Assembly: GCA_006386115.1 (NCBI GenBank) | Contig: VFIW01000028.1 | Span: 404,512 to 468,511, forward strand | Reading direction: 5' to 3' | DNA: 64,000 nucleotides | Source of the DNA: Globisporangium splendens | Taxonomy: Eukaryota > Oomycota > Peronosporomycetes > Pythiales > Pythiaceae | Shown here: piece by piece, positions 44,001 to 51,861 of the stretch | How positions within the stretch are numbered: position 1 is the stretch's first letter | Layout of the letters: every line of letters begins with the position of its first letter | The notes under the pieces: model-generated | What the model was told of the DNA's origin: nothing | The model's input: the letters and a program-made list of their open reading frames with translations, nothing else | Databases searched by the model: none | Program-made: the position numbers and the translations under genes

Positions 44001-46890
44001 TGTTCTCGGTTGTTTTGTGGGCAAGAGCGGTGTTCGAGTCGATCCGGAGAAGGTCAAAGCTATTGACGATTGGCCAGTGCCAAAGAATGTCAAACAGCTA
44101 CGACAATGGTTGGGTTTAGCCAACTACTTGCACAAGTACACGCGCAATTACGCAGCGTTGGTGCAACCCCTCACACAGCTCTTGAAGAAAGACGTTGAGT
44201 GGAAGTGGTCGAAAGACCATGAGACGGCATTCGAAGAAGTCAAGAGAGGTCTTCGAGAAGCTCCCGTGTTGGCTCTGCCAAACCACGACAAGCCGTTCCA
44301 CGTCGTCTGTGATGCGAGCGACTATGCCATCGGTTGCGCCTTAATGCAACACAATGATGAGGGTCACGAGCGAGTTGTGTCGTATCAGTCACGACAACTC
44401 CGACCCGCAGAACGGAACTACCCAGTTCACGACAAGGAACTTCTGGCGATGAAGTATTCTTTGGTCAAGTTCCGTGTGTATCTGCTTGGCGAGGAACGCT
44501 TTGCTATCTACACTGATCACGCATCTCTGCGTACGGCAGTGAAAACTCCTCATTTGTCACAAAGAATGGCGAGATGGTTCTCCTTCTTTGCAGAGTACAA
44601 CTTCGTTGTACACTACAAGCCAGGCAAGACGAACATCTTAGCCGATGCGCTGTCAAGACGTCCGGATTACGATCCGAAGACCAAGAGTGAAGGCACGGAC
44701 GGAGCGTGTCGACTCTGTGAAGATGTTCAAGCGATCGCGGTGCGAGCTGCGACTACAGTGCGAGAAGAGATCGTCGAAGGGTACAAGTCTGACGAAACAT
44801 GTCGGGACTTGTTGAAGTACTTCAAGGACCCTTCCGACAAAGCACTGCAAGGTCTTCCGTCGCGCACAAGATCGCGAGTTCACCGCTTTCGAGTACACAA
44901 TAGGTTGTTGTACTATGCGGTCGAACAAGGGGATACAGCAAGGGTTGTTGTTCCCAACGACGAAGGTCTGCGTCATCGACTCTTGTATGAGTACCATGAC
45001 AGTCCTTCGGGTGGCCATCTCGGACGTGAGAAAACATTTCTCAGTCTTTCCCGAGATTACTACTGGCCACACATGTACAAGTGGGTTCGCAAGTATGTGA
45101 GGACTTGCGAGATCTGCCAACGAGTGAAACCCTCTGGTTCCACGCAGGCACCACTTCGTTCATTGGCTGTCCCATCGGACAGTTGGAAGTCTGTGAGTAT
45201 GGATTTCATATTCGGACTTCCAAGAGACACACATGGACGCAACGGCATCCTTGTGTTTGTGGACCGATTCAGCAAGATGGTCCATCTTGCGTCTGTTTCG
45301 GACAAGATCTCAGCGGAAAAGACTGCCAAGGTCTTTGTAGACGTCGTATTCCGTCTGCACGGACTACCAGTCGAGATCGTGTCTGACCGTGACACCCGTT
45401 TCACGTCCAAGTTCTGGCGTGCACTCTTCGGACTTCTGGACACCAAGTTGTCCATGTCAACAGCAGCACACCCTGAAACGGACGGTCAAACAGAGCGAGT
45501 GAATCGAGTCCTTGAAGACGTGTTGCGCAGCTACGCAATGTCTTTCAAAGAGTGGAGTGAGTTTCTCCCTCTTGCCGAGTTTGCGTTGAACAACTCCACG
45601 CATGTCTCGACAGGTCACTCTCCCTTTTATGTGAACTATGGCATTCACCCTCGAGTGCCTGCTTCCATAATGGGCGAGGTCTCTACCTTAAGTGGGGGAG
45701 GGACTCCGGCTCATGGTAACAAGCCGAAGTCGCCTTACGACCTGAATGCTGCTTCCGAGTTGAAAGCCAATTTTGACTCGATGAAACCCCTCGACGACCT
45801 AACAAGTCGTGAAGGGCAGCAAGTCGATGACTTTGTTGTGAGGAGACAAGCCGTTGTGAGGTTTGTTCGAGACGCAATCGCAAAGGCTCAGGATCTGCAA
45901 AAGGAACAAGCAGACAAGAGCGGAAGGAAGAACAAGCAAGTTTATAAGATCAATGATCTTGTATTGCTTAGTACGGCGAACCTGCCTGAACATGCAGTGT
46001 CCAACTTGGGAAGCTCCAAGCTTCTGCCAAGGTTCATTGGACCGTTCAAGGTAGTGAAATGCAATGGCGATGCCTACACGCTAGACATACCTACACGCAT
46101 GCGTCTACACCCAACATTTTATGTGGGTAGACTGAAGCCTTACCTTCCAAGTGGATCTGCGGATCCTACGAGATCTTCTGCAAACGATCGAGCTGATCGT
46201 GAAGCTTCTCCACTTGATTGCGAAGAGCAAACAGCTCATCGCTCTGGAGATTCTTCTCGACGTACAGGAGTTGCAGGACGTCGAAGGATTGGTCCTTCAC
46301 TGCCTCCAACGCTTGAAGACGAGAATGGTACTCACCACGAAGTACCTCGAGTGCCGAACCTGCCTCTTCCACAGAGCGCAACAGGCGATCGTGAGCCAAC
46401 TCACGAGACTTCTCGTTCTTCCGGAGTCGAACAAGTTCGTCCTGAACCTGTTGGAACCGTTCCTCGAAACGGGACTCCAAAGCTGAACACTGGGCAGAAC
46501 CTTCTGTCAGGACGTCGATCTTCGACTCATGATCGGCGACAAGGTTCTCGAGACTCTCGCAGCGTTCCTCAAGCGTCGAACAACGATGCTGCAAAGCCTC
46601 GATTTGCCCACGATGAGCACTCTTCCACTTCCAGAGTCGCTCAATCGTTTTCTCGTTCAGCCCCACCCCCGTTGTTAGACTCTCAGGGAGAGCATCGCTG
46701 GGTGGTTGAGTCGATTGTTGATCACGAAGATCGACCGACTCATCGTCGAGGAAAGAAGCGGTTGAACCACCAACGCTTCTACAGAGTTCGGTGGCGTGGA
46801 TATCCACCGAGCTCGGACACGTGGGAGCCTCGTCAGACATTGGAGTCTGATGTTCCCGACGTGGTCCGCACCTATGAGAACTGCTTGTAG
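41079..46890 (+). pseudogene. element A gag-pol, one frameshift and one stop
   Basis: Gag begins at ATG 41079 and holds a retrotransposon capsid region and a CCHC knuckle (CFRCGKPGHIARNC). A single G missing near 42043, judged against element B, shifts the frame to 42146. Pol follows: protease VDTGASNNFV, RT with KDGFYQIRM and YFDDIFVHS, RNase H FHVVCDASDYAIG, integrase with an HHCC finger (HDSPSGGHLG... CEICQRVK) and DDE core (SMDFIFGLP, SDRDTRF, HPETDGQTERVNR), GPY-type IGPFKVVKCNGDAYTL, and a C-terminal chromodomain (RVRWRGYPPSSDTWEP). A TGA at 43750-43752 replaces the Trp codon found in B. Apart from these two changes the polyprotein is open, so decay is slight. The chromodomain would direct insertion to marked chromatin. 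Confidence 0.9.
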
Positions 46891-47233
46891 CGTCGCCAGG
46901 GGTGACACTACGACGACCAGAGCTACGGTTCGCTCTGTCGTCAGCAGGAGTTCTTCTTTCGGCACGAGCATTGCCACGACGAAGAAGACGCTCCATCTTG
47001 TTCTCATTCTCAAGACGAACAAATGTTCGCCATGAGTCTCTCTGGGCTGCGACGTGTTGGTTCGGATCATCGCGATCGTTGATCCGACGCCAACTGAAGA
47101 ACCGCTCCTTGTAGAACTCGAGCTTCCCCTTCTTCTTCAGAATGGGAGAAATGTCGAAGAGTTCTGGAGCTGTCCGCTGTCGCTTGGACGACGGACGTTC
47201 TTCACGGTTCACTTGGTCACTTGGTCGCTTCAT
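46166..47233 (-). CDS. antisense ORF of element A, coiled-coil protein
   Basis: 355 residues from ATG 47233, on the strand opposite gag-pol, starting 77 bp inside the 3' LTR boundary and running back over the chromodomain and the linker before it. The frame also stays open 38 codons upstream, into the LTR, to another ATG at 47347. N terminus: SSKRQR (nuclear-signal-like), then FYKERFFSWRRINDRDD and WRTFVRLENENKMERLLRR. C terminus (~170 residues): heptad-rich coiled coil (ERLWKWKSAHRGQIEAL ... FALRNQVEKLHDQLDRL). Element B has the same frame, intact, at 50800-51861. Between the copies the antisense frame is ~71% identical over 147 residues of the linker, against ~50% in the sense frame, which suggests selection on this protein. 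An Inr/FPR-like site lies just upstream. No known family recognised; function unknown. Confidence 0.7.
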   Translation of the reverse strand: MKRPSDQVNREERPSSKRQRTAPELFDISPILKKKGKLEFYKERFFSWRRINDRDDPNQHVAAQRDSWRTFVRLENENKMERLLRRGNARAERRTPADDRANRSSGRRSVTPGDATSSSHRCGPRREHQTPMSDEAPTCPSSVDIHATELCRSVGGSTASFLDDESVDLRDQQSTQPPSDALPESLTTGVGLNEKTIERLWKWKSAHRGQIEALQHRCSTLEERCESLENLVADHESKIDVLTEGSAQCSALESRFEERFQQVQDELVRLRKNEKSRELAHDRLLRSVEEAGSALEVLRGEYHSRLQALEAVKDQSFDVLQLLYVEKNLQSDELFALRNQVEKLHDQLDRLQKIS

Positions 47234-47237
47234 TGCC

Positions 47238-47251
47238 GAATGGAAAGTGAA
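47238..47251 (-). promoter_or_regulatory. Inr/FPR-like core promoter for the antisense ORF of element A
   Basis: On the minus strand TTCACTTTCCATTC has a perfect Inr TCACTTT and a partial FPR (CATT of CAWTTT), with a predicted start 15 nt before the ATG at 47233. The same site, with one base changed, precedes the antisense ATG of element B. Confidence 0.45.
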
Positions 47252-47309
47252 CTGCTCCGAAAGGTCTGCAAAAGTACGCAAGGTACTTGTGACTTTAAGG
47301 AGGGGATGA

Positions 47310-47959
47310 TGAAATGGGCCACAACCAGCCATTACATGAAGGTGCATCTGTCCACAGATCTAGTGTGGCACACACCACCTTCAACGTGCATTGTGGAGAC
47401 ACAAATAACAAAGGGATTACAGTAATACAGTCCCCACATGCACGTGTGACGTCAGAAGATGACGTCACGAGTGTTCTCTGTGCTGATCAGTGCAGAATGT
47501 TGTTCTCATGTACTAATCAGTACAGAGTGATAACATCCATGTACTAATCAAGTACTGAGTGATGGTTCCTGCTTGGGAAACTGGACTGGCGACGAGACAG
47601 ACGTGTCTCTGCCACCTGGAGTGAGTGGCGCGAGCCAATCACTTTGCAGGGATTTATACAAGACTTGAAGTTCAAGCTTCTAGAAGATCCCGTAGGTTCA
47701 ACGTCAGTGTACCCAAGGTTTTATATATCAGATTCATAGGTTTTATTGTGTATGTTTAGGTTTTAGTTATAAAACGTGTAGGATCCCTTGGGGTTCATCA
47801 GTAAGTAGCGACAGGAACCATAACCATTTTTAATTCAGTTGCAAATTTTCCTCCAAGTACTCAAGTCTTCGTTCCTCCCTCCAAGTCGGGAGATCGCTTC
47901 CTCTGGCACAATCGTGTGTGCCGTGTTTGAGGGACTGTTGTGAACAGCGCCCTCTTACA
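47310..47959 (+). repeat. 3' LTR of element A
   Basis: 650 bp, preceded by the polypurine tract TAAGGAGGGGATGA and followed by the TSD GATGA (47960-47964). The first bases read TGAAATG rather than TGTAATG. Confidence 0.9.
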
Positions 47960-48126
47960 GATGATAGTCGGATTAGACACCCGACTATCTACCAATCGAA
48001 GACGCCGTAGAAAAAACCCATCAGATTTGCATTTCAAACCTTAAGATTTCAATTCACTTCTCTTTTTGCACGTTATCGCGCAAAGCTCCCTTCCTTCTTT
48101 TGGACACAGCATTACCGCTGTGCCCT
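47960..48126 (+). repeat. family-2 LTR, right part, cut by the N
   Basis: It starts with the TSD copy GATGA, then TAGTCGG...CCGACTATCTACCAAT and GCACGTTATCGCGCAAAGC, all matching the LTR at 58436. It stops abruptly at the N at 48127, at CCGCTGTGCCCT. Confidence 0.75.
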
Positions 48127-48127
48127 N
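48127..48127. other. ambiguous base N at a repeat junction
   Basis: This is the only N in the window. It joins a family-2 LTR on the left to the middle of a family-1-like LTR on the right, with no homologous arrangement elsewhere here. It probably represents a collapsed or guessed assembly join. Confidence 0.7.
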
Positions 48128-48468
48128 GTGAGTGGCTGTAGCCAGTCACTTTGCAGGGAATTTTCCACGGGACTTCAAGTTCAAGCTTCTCGAAGATCTC
48201 GTGTGTTCAACCTCAGTGTACCCAATGTTTTATATATCAGATTCATAGGTTTTATTGTGCATGTTTAGGTTTTAGTTATAAAACCTGTAGGATCCCTTGG
48301 GGTTCATTTACAAGTAGCGACAGGAACCATAAGCATTTCAATTCAGTTGCAATTTTACCCTCAAGTACTCAAGTCGTCTTCTCTCCCTCCAAGTCGGGAG
48401 ATCGCTTCCTCGTCGCACAAGCGTGTGTGCCGTGTTTTGGGGACTGTTGTGAACAGCGCCCCATTACA
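48128..48468 (+). repeat. partial family-1-like LTR (right half)
   Basis: GTGAGTGGCTGTAGCCAGTC onward matches the second half of the family-1 LTRs, closest to those of element B, and ends GCGCCCCATTACA at 48468. What follows is not the primer-binding site but family-2 pol sequence, so this is the end of a solo LTR or a mis-joined fragment. Confidence 0.7.
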
Positions 48469-49450
48469 GGCAGACGCCTTCCTACGTGAACGCCCTCAGG
48501 CACCCACGTGTTCCCTCCATCCTCGGTGGGATGTCCCCTCCGTCGGTGACATCTCCCTTGAGTGGGGGAGGAGTCCGCGAAGCAGCTGCTTCGGAACAAG
48601 CGAAGAGCGCGGAGATCTCGCACCATCATGGGTAGGCAACTGCTCATGCGGCGATCGTCGACAAAGACATCGTTGCAACAGTGTTGCAGCGGCAAGCTGT
48701 CATCCGCTTCGTCCGCGATTCAATCGCCGACGCAGTGGATGGCCAGAAAGAACAAGCGGACAAGAGTGGCCGCAAAAACACGAACGAGTTTCAACGAAAT
48801 TCGTTTGTTTTATTATCGACTGCTAACCTACCTAACAGAGTGGTGAGCAGTGACAGCAACAAGTTGCTGCCAAGATACATTGGTCCTTTCAAGGTACTTG
48901 AAAGGATTGGGGACGCATACACGTTGGAGCTTCCTCCAACGATGCGTCTACACCCGACGTTCTACGTCGGGCGTCTCAAGGCGTATCATCGCCACGATGA
49001 CTCGCTGGTCTCTTCCTCTTCAGGAGACCATGACCGCGAAGGATCCCAAGCACAAGCTTGTGATCACCCTCGAGTCTCGAAAGCCGTCCCTCGAGCCGCT
49101 CGTGCTTCGCGGTCATCTCGCTTAGCTCGACCCGAAGTCGGAGGACCTCGTTCTCCCGCTCAGCGTACTTCAGCCGATCAAGCAGACGCTGATCACTCGA
49201 GAATGAACCTCAGAGTCACGAGCAGATCTTCCCTCCTCCAGCTCCACCATTGCGAGACTACGAGGGGAACCAACGCTGGATCGTGGAGAAGATACTTGCT
49301 CATCGCGATCGATTGTCGCGGGGGAAGAAGGAGCGCGTCTACCGCATTTGTTGGCTTGGTTACCCCCCAGATCGAGATACCTGGGAGCCGGCCGCGATGC
49401 TCCAAGCTGATGTTCCTGGCTTGGTGCAGCAGTACGAGAGTCGACATTAA
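48469..49450 (+). pseudogene. family-2 pol 3' end: integrase C terminus and chromodomain
   Basis: The first recognisable block (about 48480-48570) encodes the HPRVPSI and SPLSGGG region that in element A follows the integrase core. In the frame of 48681-49793 come QAVIRFVRDSIADAVDGQKE, KLLPRYIGPFKVLERIGDAY and LHPTFYVGRLKAY. The chromodomain (RVYRICWLGYPPDRDTWEP) lies in another frame at 49250-49450 and ends at a stop at 49448-49450, so at least one frameshift lies in the linker. The protein is clearly diverged from family 1. The rest of gag-pol is absent from the window. Confidence 0.75.
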
Positions 49451-50076
49451 TCGACTCTCGCTTCCACAGCTCGCGGATTCGATCTTGCAATCCGCGAGGA
49501 AGCATCACGCCGTTATAACCCCGCAGTTGCTCCTCAGTCAGCTGAGGATCACCGCTGGTGCAGATGCGGCAACCCCTCGGTGTGGTCTTGACCCCACACG
49601 GAACTCCAAGATCCATGCATTCTTCGTGGATCGCCAACAACTTTCCAACGGCATTGTGCCGAAGGAACTTCTCCCGATTATCTCGCATTCGAGAGATACA
49701 CTTCGCAGCGTCTTCGCTGAAATTCGCAACGAAGGCACTCCACGCTTGCGAAAGGAACAGCGCTTGTTTCTCAGCGCTGTGAGACTTCTTTGACTTCGAT
49801 CGACCATCGAAGTACCGCATCGAATGGAAAAGGTCGATGTAAAACTCCTCGCGCGCCTTGGGATGGAAGTTCTGTCGAAGGCCGAAGTTATCGTCCTTGA
49901 TGGCACCAACATCGTACAGCGCGTGAGTCCCAGCACGTTGAGTGCCACGATGCGCACGAATCCAATTGGGTTTGGGTGTCCACAAGTAGCTCCAGCCAGA
50001 AGGAATGAAATCCTTCCCTTCAGAAGGACCCGTCGCCGGATCCTTCGGTTTCGCCGGTAAGGCAAGATAGCGAGGC
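49170..50076 (-). pseudogene. family-2 antisense ORF, C-terminal part
   Basis: A minus-strand frame open from the element B insertion site to a stop at 49170. It continues in phase the frame at 57727-58226 once element B and one TSD copy are left out; the total would be 468 codons. It contains SGWSYLWTPKPNWIRAHRG, EEFYIDLFHSMRYFDG, QAWSAFVANFSEDAAKC and Cys-rich CGVKTTPRGCRICTSGD. The last ~90 residues overlap the sense chromodomain and linker. The EFY...F-S-x-R...W-x-x-FV pattern resembles the antisense protein of family 1 (LEFYKERFFSWRR ... WRTFV). No known family. It is interrupted by a 7.6-kb insertion and therefore broken in this genome copy. Confidence 0.55.
50072..50076 (+). repeat. 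target-site duplication of element B, left copy
   Basis: GAGGC here and at 57722-57726, directly outside the two LTRs of element B. Confidence 0.85.
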
Positions 50077-50723
50077 TGTAAAAGGGCGCTGTTCCAAACA
50101 GTCCCTTAAACACGGCACACACGCTTGTGCCAGAGGAAGCGTCTCCCGACTTGGAGGGAGAGAAGACGACTTGAGTACTTGAGGGTAAAATTGCAACTGA
50201 ATTAAAAATGCTTATGGTTCCTGTCGCTACATGTAAATGAACCCCAAGGGCTCCTAGAGGTTTTATAACTAAAACCTAAACATACACAATAAAACCTATG
50301 AATCTGATAAAACCTTGGGTACACTGAGGTTGAACCCACGAGATCTTCGAGAAGCTTGAACTTGAAGTCCCGTGGAAAATTCCCTGCAAAGTGATTGGCT
50401 ACAGCCACTCACTTTAGGTGGCATAGACACGTTGGTCTCATCACCAGTGCAGTTTCCCAAGTAGGAACCATCACTCAGTACTTGATTAGTACATGAATGT
50501 CATCACTCTGTACTGATTAGTACATGTGAACAACATTCTGGACTGATCAGCACAGAGAACGCTCGTGACGTCATGGGATGACGTCACATGTGCATGTGGG
50601 GACTGTCGTACCGTAATCCCTTTGTTGTTTGTCTCTCCACAATGCACACTGAAGGTGGTGTGCGGCACACTAAATCTGGGAACAGATCTACCTTCATGTA
50701 ATGGCTAGGTATAGCCCATTACA
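50077..50723 (-). repeat. 3' LTR of element B
   Basis: 647 bp, ends TGTAA...TTACA; next to the polypurine tract (TCATCCCCTCCTTA on +, 50724-50737). Confidence 0.88.
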
Positions 50724-50782
50724 TCATCCCCTCCTTAAAGTCACAAGTACCTTGCGTACTTTTGCAGACCTTTCGGAGCAGT

Positions 50783-50796
50783 TCACTTTCCAATCG
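50783..50796 (+). promoter_or_regulatory. Inr/FPR-like core promoter for the antisense ORF of element B
   Basis: TCACTTTCCAATCG: a perfect Inr TCACTTT, then C, then CAATCG (FPR-like). The predicted start A at 50785 is 15 nt before ATG 50800, the same spacing as in element A. Confidence 0.45.
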
Positions 50797-50799
50797 GCC

Positions 50800-51861
50800 A
50801 TGAAGCGACCAAGTGACCAAGTAAACCGTGAAGAACGTCCGTTGTCCAAGCGACAGCAGACAGCTCCAGAACTCTTCGACATATCTCCCGTTCTGAAGAA
50901 GAAGGGGGATCTCGAGTTCTACAAGGAGCGGTTCTTCAGTTGGCGTCGGATCAACGATCGCGATGATCCGAACCAACACATCGCAGCCCAGAGAGACTCA
51001 TGGCGAACATTCGTTCGTCTTGAGAACGAGAACAAGATGGAGCGTCTTCTTCGTCGTGGCAATGCTCGTGCCCAAAGAAGAACTCCTGCTGACGACAGAG
51101 CGAATCCCAGCTCTGGTCGTCGTAGTGTCACCCCTGGCGACGCTACAAGTGGTTCTCGTAGCTGCGGACCACGTCGGGAACATCAGACTCCATCGTCTGA
51201 CGTGGTTCCCACGTGTCCGAGCTCGGTGGATATCCACGCCACCGAACTCTGTAGAAGCGTTGAGGGCTCAACCGCTTCTTCCCACGAGTCTGTCGATCCT
51301 CATGATCAACAATCGACTCAACCACCCAGCGATGATCTCCCTGAGAGTCTATCAATGGGGGTGGGGCTGAACGCGAAAACGATTGAGCGACTCTGGAAGT
51401 GGAAGAGTGCTCATCGCGCTCAGATCGAGACACTGGAAGTTCGCGATGCGATCCTTTCGGATCGGTGCGAGAGCCTCGAGGACCAAGTGAAGGAGCAGGA
51501 GTCGCGGATCGACTCGCTGACCTTTGGTCCCGCCCAGTATCGGGCTTTGGAGTCCCGTTTCGAGCAACGGTTCGAGCAAGTCCAGGGCGAACTTGAGCGA
51601 CTCCAAAAGGCTGAGAAGGCTCGTGAAATGCATCACGAACGTCTACTGCGCTCTGTGGAAGAGGCAGGGACGGCTCTTGAGGTACTCCGCAAGGAGTATA
51701 ACTCGCGCCTTCTCGTGCTGGGAGCTGTGAAGGAGGAGTCCTTCGATGTGCTTCAGCGCCTTTACGCCGAGAAGAATCTCCAAAGCGATGAGCTGTTTGC
51801 TCTTCGCAATCAAGTGGAGAGTCTTCAAGATCAGCTTGATCGTCTACAAAAGGCTTCGTAG
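50800..51861 (+). CDS. antisense ORF of element B, coiled-coil protein
   Basis: 353 residues from ATG 50800 (frame open upstream into the LTR to an ATG at 50701, as in element A). It has SKRQQT near the N terminus, LEFYKERFFSWRRINDRDD, then an S/T-rich middle that overlaps the chromodomain, then a long coiled coil from ERLWKWKSAHRAQIETL to the stop. Length and start context match the antisense frame of element A. There is no stop or frameshift, although the gag-pol of the same element carries three lesions. The protein could act in trans, for instance as a regulator or nucleic-acid-associated factor, but nothing in the sequence identifies an activity. Plant Tat-type Gypsy elements are known to carry extra antisense ORFs between pol and the 3' LTR; no similarity to those can be claimed from here. 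Confidence 0.7.
   Translation: MKRPSDQVNREERPLSKRQQTAPELFDISPVLKKKGDLEFYKERFFSWRRINDRDDPNQHIAAQRDSWRTFVRLENENKMERLLRRGNARAQRRTPADDRANPSSGRRSVTPGDATSGSRSCGPRREHQTPSSDVVPTCPSSVDIHATELCRSVEGSTASSHESVDPHDQQSTQPPSDDLPESLSMGVGLNAKTIERLWKWKSAHRAQIETLEVRDAILSDRCESLEDQVKEQESRIDSLTFGPAQYRALESRFEQRFEQVQGELERLQKAEKAREMHHERLLRSVEEAGTALEVLRKEYNSRLLVLGAVKEESFDVLQRLYAEKNLQSDELFALRNQVESLQDQLDRLQKAS

Larger units (their letters stand above)
40310..47959 (+). mobile_element. Ty3/Gypsy chromodomain retrotransposon, family 1, element A
   Basis: This is a complete 7650-bp element with two 650-bp LTRs (TGTAATG...CTTACA and TGAAATG...CTTACA) and a 5-bp TSD GATGA. A likely primer-binding site TGGTAGCACTTCGAGCGG begins three bases after the 5' LTR, and the same sequence follows the 5' LTR of element B. 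A polypurine tract TAAGGAGGGGATGA precedes the 3' LTR. The LTRs differ at about 31 sites by eye (about 95% identity), so the insertion is not very recent. The sense strand carries gag-pol with only two lesions. The antisense strand carries a separate open frame near the 3' LTR. Confidence 0.92.
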
